Positions 1 through 9,558 are shown, numbered from the stretch's first letter. The stretch is DNA of 64,000 bases from Tunicatimonas sp964551335 (GCA_964551335.1 CAZKCO010000002.1:345580-409579), one strand, 5' to 3'. Numbers and translations: made by a program. Notes: generated from the sequence alone by a model not told the origin.

Positions 1-843
1 TACACAGCGATTCCGGCTCAACCCGTTCTTCAATAACCTGGCAATCCAGTAGCGCCCTCATAACTTGTATCAGCATCTGCCGCGAGACACTGAAATCCGT
101 TTTCCAGACCGTACCCGCAAACCACGCTTGGGCATCTGCTCGGGATAAGCCGTAGCGCTGAGCTACCACTGCGGTGGCGTCGGACTGCTGCATAAAATCA
201 TGGGCAGACTGCTGTACTATTTTCAGCACCATTCGTACTTTATCCAAGCTTCTTTCCAGAACCTCGTTTCGTACAACTACCACAAAGCAGGGCCAGGGAG
301 TATCAAACTCGCCAATCCGTCGGAATTCACCTCGCTCTACCACTGGTTGGGTCATAAATTTCTCCCACATGAAAGCATCGGCTTCGCCCCGGGGCAATGC
401 CTGGCGAGCACCATCCATCCCGCCTACGATCCGAAGTTTAGTTTGATCGGTTGACCAGCCCCGCTGCTTGGCCATCACAAAGGACATCAGGTGCGAACCT
501 GACCCCATCCGGCTGACAGCAAACGTCTTTCCTTCCAGTTCCGCCACCGACTGATACGATGAATTAGCGGCTACGTGAACCCCCCAGGTGAGCGGACTTT
601 CTACGTATATCTGCGCGAGTTTTCCGGTCTGATGCTGAATGATACTAGCTACGACACCTTCAGTCAGAGCAATGGCGATGTCTAATTCTCCTGATCGGAG
701 GTCGGTCATCATCGCTCCGGTTCCCCCGGGGTAGTCCTGCCAATCAACAGCAAGGTTTTTTGCTTGAAAAGCTCCTTTCTCAATGGCTAAATGCCAGGGC
801 AGCATAAAATGCTCGGGTACGCTTCCCACTTTAAATTGATCCA
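1..843 (-). CDS. Substrate-binding protein of an ABC transporter (NMT1/THI5-like), 3' end cut by window edge
   Basis: An uninterrupted minus-strand frame runs from an ATG at 843 to the left edge with no stop, so about 281 residues are visible and the C-terminus is missing. The protein opens with MDQFKVGSVPEHFMLPWHLA and then reads like an ABC-type binding protein: a 'FQAKNL' strand-helix start, 'GGTGAMMTDLRSGELDIAIALTEG' (a typical ligand-loop pattern), and 'LEGKTFAVSRMGSGSHLM' at the second lobe. There is no signal peptide, so it may be a cytoplasmic or unanchored member, as is common for this family in Bacteroidota. It is divergent from modA with a 105-bp gap. The ligand is unknown; a link to molybdate is not supported. 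Confidence 0.7.
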
Positions 844-948
844 TACTCAAAGTCTGTTATATTTTGGCACACCAAACCTAGGGCTAAAATAAGTTTTTTG
901 TAAGTGAAAGTACTATCTTCGTTTTTTTGCTTACTACTAAATTGACGT

Positions 949-1689
949 ATGGTGCGTATTGTTCTACTTTTTTTAATCTTGATAGGCAGTATCAACTCGG
1001 TAAGAGCTCAGGACGAGAATATGAATATTGCCATCGCCGCCAATTTGCTTCCAGCTATGAGTCAGATTGAAGCTTTGTACGAAGAAAAGTTTCAAAGCAG
1101 CGTTACCCTAATTGTTGCCTCTTCGGGAAAATTGACCGCCCAGATTATCAACGGGGCCCCCTACGACGTATTTATTTCGGCCGATATGAAGTATCCCGAA
1201 AAAATCTACAACGCAGGAAACGCTCAACAGCCGCCGGAAGTCCTTATTCAGGGAAAACTTTCTTTTTGGTATAAAGAATCTAATCTACAGTCTATAGAGG
1301 ATGGTATACGACGGGCACAAACCATTGCTATTGCGCAACCCGAATTAGCCCCCTACGGTTACCAAACCCAACAGTGGCTACAAGCGCGGGGCTGGTGGGA
1401 ACAGGTGCAGCCAAAATTAGTGTACGCCGAAAACGTAGGCCAAGTAAACCAGTATATTGCTACCGGGGCAGTAGATGCGGCTTTTACCGCTAACTCGGCT
1501 CAGTACGCCGAGGCAATAGGTACAAAAGGGAAGTGGAAGATAGTGCCTGACGCCGCGCTGTTGCCCCACGGCATGGTACTACTTCGGAACTCCGAAGCTC
1601 CCGAGTTTACCGTCAATCAATTTCTGGAGTTTATTACCTCACCAATTGCGCAGAAAGTTTTTCAGGATTTTGGCTATGAACTACCGTAG
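949..1689 (+). CDS. modA: Molybdate ABC transporter substrate-binding protein ModA
   Basis: Periplasmic molybdate/tungstate-binding protein of 246 residues. The first 20 residues form a signal peptide ending in VRAQ. Family features follow in order: 'NIAIAANLLPAMSQI' at the N-terminus, 'SSGKLTAQIINGAPYDVFISAD' (oxyanion-binding serine and the conserved PxDVFxSAD pattern, about residues 60-82), and 'YAENVGQVNQYIATGAVDAAFT' in lobe two. It starts a tight operon: modB begins 6 bp after its stop, and modC overlaps modB. A degenerate -7-like element (TATCTTCG, 914-921) lies 28 bp upstream, one base off the Bacteroidetes consensus. Assignment is secure from order and motifs. Confidence 0.93.
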   Translation: MVRIVLLFLILIGSINSVRAQDENMNIAIAANLLPAMSQIEALYEEKFQSSVTLIVASSGKLTAQIINGAPYDVFISADMKYPEKIYNAGNAQQPPEVLIQGKLSFWYKESNLQSIEDGIRRAQTIAIAQPELAPYGYQTQQWLQARGWWEQVQPKLVYAENVGQVNQYIATGAVDAAFTANSAQYAEAIGTKGKWKIVPDAALLPHGMVLLRNSEAPEFTVNQFLEFITSPIAQKVFQDFGYELP

Positions 1690-1694
1690 GATTT

Positions 1695-2363
1695 ATGAAC
1701 TGGTCTCCCTTTTGGTTAAGCTTTAAACTGGCATCAGTAACAACAATACTACTGTTTCTGCTCGGCATTCCATTGGTATACCTTATTTACTTCTACGGAA
1801 GAAGCACCAAACCGCTACTAAAAGCTGTCATCAGCTTACCACTGGTACTACCTCCAACCGTGCTCGGATACTACCTGCTACTATTGCTTCGGCCCGAAGG
1901 CTGGCTGGGTCAGTTGAGCCAGCAGTGGCTGGATACCCGGCTGGTATTCAGCTTTCCAGGATTAGTAATAGGCTCAATTATATTCAGTTTACCGTTTATG
2001 GTCAACCCTATTCTTTCGGCCCTGGAAAACCTGCCGGACACTTACCGGGAGGCAGCCTACACACTGGGAAAATCTCGCTGGAACACCCTCACCCACGTGC
2101 TACTGCCGAACATCAAAGCCTCGCTCTGGGTAGGTGGGGTAATGACTTTCGCGCACACTATTGGGGAATTTGGAGTAGTACTGATGATCGGAGGTAGTAT
2201 TCCGGAGCAGACTCGGGTGGCTTCTATCGCAATTTACAACGAAGTGGAAATGCTTAATTACGCGAATGCTAATGTGTACGCAGCTATTTTGCTACTATTT
2301 TCGTTTATCGTGCTTATTTTAGTTTACTTGTATCAGCATCAGCGGCCGCAAGGCATTATTTAA
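1695..2363 (+). CDS. modB: Molybdate ABC transporter permease ModB
   Basis: Inner-membrane channel subunit, 222 residues, with about five hydrophobic segments. The EAA loop that contacts the ATPase reads 'YREAAYTLGKSRWNTLTHVLLP' near residues 117-138, and 'HTIGEFGVVLMIGG' follows, which is typical of ModB/CysT-type permeases. The stop codon shares one base with the modC start (TAATG at 2361-2365), so translation is probably coupled. Its length matches the family. Function follows from position between modA and modC. Confidence 0.93.
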   Translation: MNWSPFWLSFKLASVTTILLFLLGIPLVYLIYFYGRSTKPLLKAVISLPLVLPPTVLGYYLLLLLRPEGWLGQLSQQWLDTRLVFSFPGLVIGSIIFSLPFMVNPILSALENLPDTYREAAYTLGKSRWNTLTHVLLPNIKASLWVGGVMTFAHTIGEFGVVLMIGGSIPEQTRVASIAIYNEVEMLNYANANVYAAILLLFSFIVLILVYLYQHQRPQGII

Positions 2364-3220
2364 TGAAAGTCAGCTTACAAAAACAGCTTAGAGGCGGAAA
2401 GAACTTTTTTCAGTTGGATGTGTCGTTTGAGATACCAACCGGTGAGATGCTGGCCATCATGGGTTCTTCCGGAGCGGGTAAAACCACGCTACTAAAAATG
2501 ATCGCCGGACTAGTAGTCCCTGACCGAGGATCAGTAGAAATTGACGGGCAATCCTGGTACGATAGTAAGAAGCGAATCAACCTACGTACGCAGGATCGCT
2601 CCATTGGCTACGTATTTCAGGATTATGCCTTGTTCCCCAACATGAGTGTGCGGAAAAACTTACAATACGCGCTGGAATCGGGACAACCGCGTGAGATTAT
2701 TGATGAAGTACTGGAGCTTATTCATATTCAGAACTTGGCTAACCAAAGGCCTACTTCCCTGTCGGGAGGACAACAGCAGCGGGTAGCGCTGGCCCGGGCA
2801 ATTATTCGGCGACCCAAGGTGTTACTGCTTGATGAACCGTTTGCAGCACTGGATGAAACCATGCGGTCCAAACTTCAGAATGATTTGATGGAACTACACC
2901 AACGCTACCAAACTACTACTTTGCTGGTCAGTCATAATCCGGCTGAGGTAGCCCGTATGGCTAATCAAGTACTGATGCTTCGCGATGGTCAGGTGATGCA
3001 ACAGGGCCGCCCGGCTTCAGTGCTGGCTAGCAGCGGCGACGTGCTACTAAAAGGAGAAATACTGGCTATTGACCAGGATCGGGTAACCGTGGTGATCAAA
3101 AACTCACTCAGCACGCTGGTGATCAGCAACCCTACTGATCGTTATGAAGTAGGTGATACCCTTAGTATAAACTCGGAAGATTACCAGATTGAAAAAAGAC
3201 GGATAACATCTACTAACTGA
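2363..3220 (+). CDS. modC: Molybdate ABC transporter ATP-binding protein ModC
   Basis: ATPase subunit of 285 residues. It shows Walker A 'GSSGAGKTTLLK' (about residues 33-44), Q-loop 'VFQDYALFPNM', signature 'LSGGQQQRVALARA' (about 133-146), Walker B 'VLLLDEPFAALD' and the H-loop histidine 'LLVSHNPAEV'. A short C-terminal part (about 225-285) looks like the single TOBE/Mop-type oxyanion regulatory domain of ModC, although it is shorter than the E. coli form. It overlaps modB by one base. A molybdate-responsive repressor gene (modE) is not visible nearby. Confidence 0.92.
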   Translation: MKVSLQKQLRGGKNFFQLDVSFEIPTGEMLAIMGSSGAGKTTLLKMIAGLVVPDRGSVEIDGQSWYDSKKRINLRTQDRSIGYVFQDYALFPNMSVRKNLQYALESGQPREIIDEVLELIHIQNLANQRPTSLSGGQQQRVALARAIIRRPKVLLLDEPFAALDETMRSKLQNDLMELHQRYQTTTLLVSHNPAEVARMANQVLMLRDGQVMQQGRPASVLASSGDVLLKGEILAIDQDRVTVVIKNSLSTLVISNPTDRYEVGDTLSINSEDYQIEKRRITSTN

Positions 3221-3381
3221 TTAACTGCCTATCAGTGTGGTAAATCATTATTTTTTTGATTATCATTTATGACTAGCCTGCATCTCGGTCTACACCTTAA
3301 CCAGGGAGCAATTTTTTACAGCTTGAATCGCATTTGCTTATAAGCTAGCAGACATTCGGTATTCCGATAAATTGATTTTTT

Positions 3382-4782
3382 ATGCAAGACACTACCATCC
3401 TAATTGTTGAAGATGATGCTATAGCCCAACTTACTTTTTTACAGTATTTGCGGGATTTAGGCTACGAAAAAGCGGTGACTGTCAATAATGGGCCGGATGC
3501 CTTAAAAACCATCCAATCGTCTTCCGTTGATTTGGTGTTTCTAGACATTCGTATCCGGGGGGAGATGGACGGAGTGGATACGGCCAAAAAAATCCGGGAA
3601 AAGAATAGTGATCTTCCACTAATTTTTCTGACTGCTAGCACTGACCGACAGACCATGCAACGGGCGATGGATTGCCAGCCCTATAGTATTATCCATAAAC
3701 CTTATGACCTAACCACTCTGCAAGAATCTATCTCAGGGGCGCTAAACTATAAGATCTACCACGACAAGGTGAATCAGTTGAATAGCCGGCACATGCTGGA
3801 TCAGATTTTAGAAACCGCCGATGTGGGTATTTGCGTTACCAACGACCAGGGCCGGTTTGTGAAGGTGAACAAAGCCTATTGTGCCATATACGGATATTCC
3901 GAACAGGAGCTGATCGGACAGTTGTTCACGATAGTGCTACCCGAAAATATTCGTAAGTACGCGGAAACTCTCCACCGCGAGTACCTGGCCGGAGAAACCG
4001 AAGAAAGTAATGGCGAATGGCAGGCGGTGGATAAGCAAGGAAATCCAAAAGACGTCTACGTTACTGCCGGTCGGCTAATTACCGAAGAGGGGCAGCGGTA
4101 CAAGATTACGACGGTCACTGACATTACTGAGCGAAAAGAGGACGTGCGGAAGCTAACTCAGGCACTGGATGAAAAAGACTCTTACGCCCGAGAAATTCAC
4201 CACCGGGTGAAAAATAATATCAACATTATTTCCGGGCTGCTGTACCTTCAGGCCGAAAAGGTGAAAGACCGCCCCTTTGTTTACGACCTTTTTCACGAGA
4301 GTATCAGCCGAATTAAATCGCTCTCTCTTATTCATGAGCAACTTTATCGTAACGATAATTATACTTCAATTAACCTCAAAGAATACGTTCACTCATTAGT
4401 AAGCAACGTAGAATCTACGTTTAGGGAAAAGGCCCAGCAAGTTCGTACCACCCAAGAAATATCGGCTATTCCCCTGGATGTGGATAAAGCCATTGCTTGT
4501 GGACTCGTTGTTAATGAAGTACTGACTAACAGTTTCAAATACGCCTTTCCCAGCAAGAAAGAGCTTACTTTGGCTCAAATCTGTATTCAGGCCTACGCTG
4601 AAGAAGGAACCACCCATGTTGTCATGAGCGATAACGGTGTAGGTCTTCCCGCCGAGTTTGATTTGGAAAAAAGTAATTCACTGGGTTTTCAGTTAATCAC
4701 CAACCTCACCCAGCAACTCAACGGAAAGCTTGAACTCAGCAGTCAGGAAGGCACCAGAGTACACCTACAGTTTCCGGAATAA
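3382..4782 (+). CDS. Receiver-PAS-histidine kinase (HisKA_2 type)
   Basis: Soluble signalling protein of 466 residues. The N-terminal receiver domain (about 5-118) has the acidic pair ED-D at 10-12, phospho-acceptor Asp55 in 'VFLDIRI' and a conserved lysine in 'HKPYD'. A PAS domain follows (about 136-250, 'ETADVGICVTNDQGRFVKVN'). The kinase core has the HisKA_2 dimerisation box 'EIHHRVKNN' with the probable phospho-His at 274, then an HATPase_c domain with N-box 'VVNEVLTNSFKYAF' and 'MSDNGVGLP'. It has no membrane segment. A receiver placed before a kinase suggests an intermediate in a phosphorelay. No response regulator gene is adjacent, so its partner is unknown. Confidence 0.88.
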   Translation: MQDTTILIVEDDAIAQLTFLQYLRDLGYEKAVTVNNGPDALKTIQSSSVDLVFLDIRIRGEMDGVDTAKKIREKNSDLPLIFLTASTDRQTMQRAMDCQPYSIIHKPYDLTTLQESISGALNYKIYHDKVNQLNSRHMLDQILETADVGICVTNDQGRFVKVNKAYCAIYGYSEQELIGQLFTIVLPENIRKYAETLHREYLAGETEESNGEWQAVDKQGNPKDVYVTAGRLITEEGQRYKITTVTDITERKEDVRKLTQALDEKDSYAREIHHRVKNNINIISGLLYLQAEKVKDRPFVYDLFHESISRIKSLSLIHEQLYRNDNYTSINLKEYVHSLVSNVESTFREKAQQVRTTQEISAIPLDVDKAIACGLVVNEVLTNSFKYAFPSKKELTLAQICIQAYAEEGTTHVVMSDNGVGLPAEFDLEKSNSLGFQLITNLTQQLNGKLELSSQEGTRVHLQFPE

Positions 4783-4812
4783 AAAAACCTCATCCGGCGA
4801 CCGAATGAGGTT
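4781..4812 (-). terminator. Rho-independent terminator between convergent genes
   Basis: An 8-bp perfect stem pairs 4786-4793 (AACCTCAT) with 4805-4812 (ATGAGGTT), with an inner CGG/CCG stem. Seven A residues at 4781-4787 become a U-run in the minus transcript, so it best terminates the DUF1573 gene (4838-5248). The kinase gene reads into it from the other side and may share it. Confidence 0.8.
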
Positions 4813-4837
4813 ATCAATAATACCCTAGCAAATCTAC

Positions 4838-5248
4838 TTACTGCGCATCCTTATTAGGAAGAACGTTGGTAATCAATTTCACTCGCTCTTGAGCATTAAC
4901 TGCATTGGAAACCACAGTAATCACTTTGTTTTGGCGTCCCTTTTTACCAGTACTGTTAAAAGATACGTCAATAGAAGCAGTTTCGCCGGGGGCGATGGGC
5001 TCGCGGGGCCAAGAAGTAGCGGTACAGCCACAAGTAGTCAATACGTTAGATAAAATCAACGGCTCAGTACCAGTATTCTCAAACTCAAAGGTGTGGCTCA
5101 CCTTATCGCCCTGAACAATATCGCCAAAGTCTTTAGTGTCTTCGGTAAAGGTAATTTGAGGACCGTCCGGGGTTTCTTCGGCAGCATTTTGGGCTACTAC
5201 CGCTTGAATCATAAAGATGCTGAGTAAGGAGACAAGAATGTACTTCAT
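4838..5248 (-). CDS. DUF1573 domain exported protein
   Basis: Exported protein of 136 residues from the start chosen here at 5248. The frame is open for another 49 codons upstream, but that extension is lysine-rich and lacks export features, whereas the ATG at 5248 opens a clear signal peptide ending 'IQAVVAQ'. The mature part has the DUF1573 signature: 'KDFGDIVQGDKVSHTFEFENTG' followed by 'LTTCGCTATSWP' and 'IAPGETASIDVSFNSTGKKG'. The family has an immunoglobulin-like fold, is very common in Bacteroidota envelopes and has no established biochemical role. It is transcribed alone, with a terminator directly downstream. Confidence 0.85.
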   Translation of the reverse strand: MKYILVSLLSIFMIQAVVAQNAAEETPDGPQITFTEDTKDFGDIVQGDKVSHTFEFENTGTEPLILSNVLTTCGCTATSWPREPIAPGETASIDVSFNSTGKKGRQNKVITVVSNAVNAQERVKLITNVLPNKDAQ

Positions 5249-5432
5249 GTTATGTAAAGTTTTTGATTGGTTGGCTAATTCTGCAACAAAAAGTAGTCCT
5301 GAAATAATTTCCAACTTGCTCCTTTTTTTCTGTTGGCGTATGATTTTTCCCTGATTTTGTAAAAAGTTCGGGTTTTTCCAACGCTTTGCACTCATTCTGG
5401 GTCAATGATACAACAACTTAATTTCCCCAGTA

Positions 5433-6386
5433 ATGAAATCAGTATTTGCCAATTTTCTATTTTCTCTATTAATAGTCTGTCCGCTATTAGGATGTATGGA
5501 TCAGGAAGAATCAGCCTTCGAGCAGCAGGCGCGAGAAGAAGATCAGCTTATCAACAATTATCTTACGGATAACGGTATACAGGCCGAGCGCCTCCGAAGC
5601 GGCATTTATACCGAGGTGCTTACGTCTAACAGTACCGGAACAGCCATAGCAGATGAATCAATTGTAGCCATTCGCTATTCATTAAGCACCTTAGCGGGTA
5701 AACTTATTGGCGACCTACCCGATTCGGCAGCACCGGTTCGGTTTTTTCACGCCCAACGCAATCCTAACGCTTTGTTTCCTCAGGGTATAAATATTGCTAT
5801 TGAACGTATGCGGGAAGGTGAACGCCATCGGCTCTACTTACCTTCGTATCAGGCATTTGGCTCCTATTCTTTCGGTCAGCTAATTCCCCGGGAAACTATC
5901 ATAATAGCGGATATAGAGGTAGTAAAGTTAGAGCACGAAGACTCCATCAAGGAAAACAATCACCAAGCTCTGGAAGAATTTATTCTTCAGGAAAATTTAG
6001 AAAACGTGGAGGAGCTGTCTTCAGGGGTATTTCTGGAAATATTAGAAGAGGGTACTGGCGACTTGCCTAAAACCGGAAATTTGGTAAAAGTTAATTACAA
6101 GGGCTACTACCTGGACGGAGAGGTGTTTGATGAATCGGAAAAAGATAAGCCTATTGAGTTCTTCGTAGGGAAAGAAACGGTAATTCAGGGATTCGAGGCG
6201 GGGGTAAGTGCTCTGAAGAAAGGCGGAAAAGCCCGCGTAATGATCCCTTCTCACCTGGGTTTTGCCGAAGGTATTCAGGTTATTCCTCCGGCCATCCGCA
6301 AAGATTTTCTAAAGGAGTACAACATCCGCGACTGGCGACCCTACGAACCAATCATCTTTGAGTTGGAGCTGGTAGATATTCAGTAG
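5433..6386 (+). CDS. FKBP-type peptidyl-prolyl isomerase lipoprotein with tandem FKBP halves
   Basis: Predicted envelope lipoprotein of 317 residues. The signal peptide ends in lipobox LLGC (Cys21). The C-terminal half (about 195-317) is a recognisable FKBP domain: 'VKVNYKGYYLDGEVFDES', 'VIQGFEAGVSALKKGGKARVMIPS' and 'FELELVDI'. The N-terminal half (about 60-170) has the same layout ('IAIERMREGERHRLYLPSYQAFG', 'IIIADIEVVKLE') but lacks most active-site aromatics, so it looks like a degenerate first FKBP copy. Similar lipoproteins (GldI class) assist folding of envelope proteins and gliding in Bacteroidota; that role is inferred only. It is divergent from the DUF1573 gene. Confidence 0.82.
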   Translation: MKSVFANFLFSLLIVCPLLGCMDQEESAFEQQAREEDQLINNYLTDNGIQAERLRSGIYTEVLTSNSTGTAIADESIVAIRYSLSTLAGKLIGDLPDSAAPVRFFHAQRNPNALFPQGINIAIERMREGERHRLYLPSYQAFGSYSFGQLIPRETIIIADIEVVKLEHEDSIKENNHQALEEFILQENLENVEELSSGVFLEILEEGTGDLPKTGNLVKVNYKGYYLDGEVFDESEKDKPIEFFVGKETVIQGFEAGVSALKKGGKARVMIPSHLGFAEGIQVIPPAIRKDFLKEYNIRDWRPYEPIIFELELVDIQ

Positions 6387-6483
6387 TGCTTGCTAATTGA
6401 GAATGGATAATGGACAACGGAAAAATTGGTAAAGCGCATTTTATCAATGCCGTAAAAATTTCGCACTAACTCGCTCTCTGCTA

Positions 6484-7893
6484 TTATCCGGCAAAAAATT
6501 CTTCCCGGAAGTTCATCAGAAAGAGTTCCTGCTTAGAGCGGGTAACCGCCGTATATAGCCAGCGGATGTATTCCATCGTGAGTCTTTCGTCGGGCAGATA
6601 GCCCTGGTCTACAAATACCGCATCCCACTGCCCACCCTGCGACTTATGGCAGGTAAGCGCATAGGCATATTTTACCTGTAAGGCATTCAGGTATATATCG
6701 TTACGCACTGCTTCCTGTTGCTGTTTGCGGGTTTCCTGGTCTTCGTACTCTTCCAGTACTTGCTGATACAGATCGCGGTATTTATCTTCCTCCAACGCTA
6801 CTGAAGGAGAGTGTAGTACGTCCAGCATAATTTTGGCATCAAAGGCAGGTTGGTCGGGATAATCCAGCAGGCGTAGTTCCAGGTCGGCAAAGCGTAAGCC
6901 GTGCTTTTCTTCCAGATTAAAAACCTTGATAATCTCCACAAAATCGCCGTTGGCTAGAAACGAAATGGCAGTGTTTTCCTCGGTAAAGAAATAGTTATTC
7001 TTGACAATCATGAGGTAGTCGCCTACTTCCAGTTCATTGTCATAAAAAAATATCTGATGCCGGATAAAGCGGTTGTACTGCACCGCTGCCCGGTTTGACC
7101 GGCAGATTACTGCCGTATTATCTTTCCCAAATTTATCGTAAGCGTAGCGCAGACCATCCTCCAGCTTACGCCCCTCCATCCGGTATACATCCGAAAAACC
7201 TTTGGTTCGCAGCTGAATCCCAAATTCATCCTGACTGAGTTGCTGCCGCAGTTGGGTGGCGTTTTGCAAAATACCCGAATTCTGCTCCTGCCGCATTACC
7301 TCAGTTAGTTCGGTTTCAAAGATATTGAGTCCGTATAAATGCTCCAGATGTTCCGCATTCAACCCCTGGCTTAACGTTTGCCCCACCGGGGGCAGTTGGG
7401 CCGTGTCACCAATGAGCATCAGCCGGTTGGTAGGCTGCTCAAACACGTAATCAATCAGGTCTGAAAGCAAGCCGTTACGGTTGCTTCCCCCATCGTTAGA
7501 TAGCATGGAGGCCTCATCAATTACGTAGAGTGTGTGTTTCTGGTAGTTTCGGCGACGGGAGAACTGCAATCTGCCCGAAATAGGATCAGCGGTGCGCTGG
7601 TAGATTATTTTATGGATGGTGAATGCGCTGCGCTCGGAATAGCTGGCCATTACCTTAGCCGCCCGGCCAGTAGGAGCCAACAGCATCAGCTTTAGCTTAA
7701 ATTCCGGTAGGGCTTTTACCAGCGCACTTACTACCGAAGTTTTTCCCGTACCAGCGTATCCTTTGAGCAACAGGGCGGTTTTGCGGTCGGCTTTCTGGGC
7801 CAGAAAGAGGTCAAATAGGGTAAACAGCTTCTGCTGACCTTCGGTAGGCTGGTGAGGAAAATGAGCAGCAATTACTTCCGAAGGCTTAGCCAT
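6484..7893 (-). CDS. RecD-like superfamily 1 DNA helicase (AAA_30/UvrD C-terminal)
   Basis: ATP-dependent helicase of 469 residues. Walker A is 'LLKGYAGTGKTSVVSALV', Walker B 'TLYVIDEASMLS', motif III 'LMLIGDTAQLPPVGQ', and the C-terminal 2B/UvrD_C_2 part reads 'YALTCHKSQGGQWDAVFVD' and 'YTAVTRSKQELFLM'. The frame stays open to 7956, but codons 7894-7956 lie inside the palindromic spacer repeat and give low-quality sequence, so the ATG at 7893 (MAKPSEVIAAHFPHQ) is chosen. It lies just downstream of asnS on the same strand. Length and motifs fit the compact RecD-like helicases found across Bacteroidota; the exact repair role is unknown. Confidence 0.85.
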   Translation of the reverse strand: MAKPSEVIAAHFPHQPTEGQQKLFTLFDLFLAQKADRKTALLLKGYAGTGKTSVVSALVKALPEFKLKLMLLAPTGRAAKVMASYSERSAFTIHKIIYQRTADPISGRLQFSRRRNYQKHTLYVIDEASMLSNDGGSNRNGLLSDLIDYVFEQPTNRLMLIGDTAQLPPVGQTLSQGLNAEHLEHLYGLNIFETELTEVMRQEQNSGILQNATQLRQQLSQDEFGIQLRTKGFSDVYRMEGRKLEDGLRYAYDKFGKDNTAVICRSNRAAVQYNRFIRHQIFFYDNELEVGDYLMIVKNNYFFTEENTAISFLANGDFVEIIKVFNLEEKHGLRFADLELRLLDYPDQPAFDAKIMLDVLHSPSVALEEDKYRDLYQQVLEEYEDQETRKQQQEAVRNDIYLNALQVKYAYALTCHKSQGGQWDAVFVDQGYLPDERLTMEYIRWLYTAVTRSKQELFLMNFREEFFAG

Positions 7894-7910
7894 GCGTCGG
7901 GTGTTCAGGT

Positions 7911-7952
7911 GTTCAGGTACTCGGGTGTTCCTGAATACCCGAGTACCTGAAC
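7911..7952. repeat. Perfect 16-bp inverted repeat made of reiterated words
   Basis: 7911-7926 (GTTCAGGTACTCGGGT) is exactly complementary to 7937-7952, with a 10-nt loop. The word GGTGTTCA is also repeated directly at 7899-7916. It fills the 66-bp spacer between asnS and the helicase gene, which run in the same direction, so the hairpin would form in a read-through transcript. It has no U-run on either strand, so it is not a canonical terminator. Confidence 0.85.
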
Positions 7953-7959
7953 TCATATA

Positions 7960-9417
7960 TTAAAATTCCGCATTTTTGGGGGTGCGGGGGAAAGGAATCA
8001 CGTCGCGGATATTCTGCATGCCGGTGACGAACATCATAAGCCGCTCAAAGCCAATACCAAAGCCGCTGTGGGGAACTGTACCGAACTTTCGGGTTTCCAG
8101 GTACCACCACATCTCTTTCTCCGGAATTCCCATCTCAGCCATACGCTGCTGTAGATGACTCAATCGTTCTTCCCGCTGCGAACCGCCGATGATCTCGCCA
8201 ATACCCGGAAAGAGCACGTCCATCGCTGCTACAGTATCGTCCTCGTTTTGCCGCATATAAAAGGCTTTAATCTCTTTTGGGTAATTATAGAGGATAACCG
8301 GCTTTTTGAAGTGCTTCTCCACCAAAAACCGCTCGTGCTCCGATTGCAGATCGGCACCCCACTGATCTATCAGGAACTGGAATTTCTTCTTTTTATTGGG
8401 TTTGGAGTTTCGCAGAATATTAATGGCCTCAGTGTAGGTAATGCGCTCGAAATCGTTCTCTACTACAAATTTAAGCCGTTCCAGCAAAGACATATCGCTG
8501 CGTTCCTCTTTCTTCTTATTCTTCTCCTCGTCCAGTTGGCGCTGGTTCAGAAAATTCAGATCGTCGGCATAGTTGTCTAGGGCAAACTGCACCAGGTACT
8601 TGACGAACTCTTCGGCCAAGTCCATGTTATCGTCCAGATCGTAAAAAGCCATTTCCGGCTCAATCATCCAGAACTCCGCTAGGTGGCGGGATGTATTGGA
8701 GTTTTCGGCCCGGAAAGTAGGTCCGAAGGTGTACACATCCGACAGTGCCAGTGCGCCTAGCTCAGCCTCCAATTGGCCCGATACCGTCAGGTTAGCCTCT
8801 TTTCCGAAAAAATCCTCCCGGTAATCTACCTCGCCTTCTTCCGTTAAAGGTGGGTTCTTAGAATCAAGGGTAGTTACCCGAAACATTTCCCCCGCGCCTT
8901 CCGCATCCGAACCGGTGATGATAGGCGAATGCAGACAGTAAAAACCTCGATCGTGAAAGTACTTGTGGATGGCAAAGGTCATAGCGTGCCGCAAGCGAAA
9001 TACCGCACTAAAGGTAGAAGTACGAGGACGTAAGTGGGCTTTCTCCCGCAAGAACTCGTAAGAATGCTTTTTTGGCTGTAGGGGGTAAGTCTCCGGATCG
9101 GCCTCACCCAGCACTTCAATGGTTTCGGCCAGTAGTTCAAAACGTTGCCCCTGCCCCTGCGATTCTACTAATGATCCGGTTACCGCCAACGCCGCTCCGG
9201 TATGAATACGATCTAGTACTTCCCCCGAAACCTGTTCCGGATCGGCCACTATTTGCAGATTATGGATAGTAGAGCCATCGTTTAGGGCAATGAAGTTCAC
9301 ATTCTTGCTACCTCGCTTCGTACGTACCCACCCCTTTACTACCACCGGTTGGCTTACGGCCTCCTGAGGTAAGTTATCTTCTAGTAATTGCTTGATTTTC
9401 CACCGCGATTTTTGCAT
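7960..9417 (-). CDS. asnS: Asparaginyl-tRNA synthetase
   Basis: Class II aminoacyl-tRNA synthetase of 485 residues that charges tRNA-Asn. The N-terminal OB-fold anticodon-binding domain (about 18-110) contains 'VKGWVRTKRGSKNVNFIALNDGS'. Catalytic motif 2 'FGPTFRAENSNTSRHLAEFWMIEPEMAF' and motif 3 'GFGIGFERLMMFVTGMQNIRDVIPFPRTP' identify AsnRS rather than AspRS. The 'RPRT' segment and an insert of about 100 residues between motifs 2 and 3 fit the bacterial AsnRS form. It is divergent from rpoN, with a 190-bp intergenic region. Confidence 0.95.
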   Translation of the reverse strand: MQKSRWKIKQLLEDNLPQEAVSQPVVVKGWVRTKRGSKNVNFIALNDGSTIHNLQIVADPEQVSGEVLDRIHTGAALAVTGSLVESQGQGQRFELLAETIEVLGEADPETYPLQPKKHSYEFLREKAHLRPRTSTFSAVFRLRHAMTFAIHKYFHDRGFYCLHSPIITGSDAEGAGEMFRVTTLDSKNPPLTEEGEVDYREDFFGKEANLTVSGQLEAELGALALSDVYTFGPTFRAENSNTSRHLAEFWMIEPEMAFYDLDDNMDLAEEFVKYLVQFALDNYADDLNFLNQRQLDEEKNKKKEERSDMSLLERLKFVVENDFERITYTEAINILRNSKPNKKKKFQFLIDQWGADLQSEHERFLVEKHFKKPVILYNYPKEIKAFYMRQNEDDTVAAMDVLFPGIGEIIGGSQREERLSHLQQRMAEMGIPEKEMWWYLETRKFGTVPHSGFGIGFERLMMFVTGMQNIRDVIPFPRTPKNAEF

Positions 9418-9558
9418 ACTATAGTATCGAGAAATGTGCTTTTTGAGGGTGTTAGAACCACCCTGCTTGAAAGTTAGTTAATACCTTACGGATGTAGTAA
9501 AACTGGCCGTAAAACAACGATAATTTGGTCTTTTTAACAAAGATTTGTGATAATATCA

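Noticed and set aside
174..454. Two overlapping plus-strand frames near the left edge
   Set aside because: They lie opposite the much better partial substrate-binding protein gene on the minus strand and have no recognisable domain.
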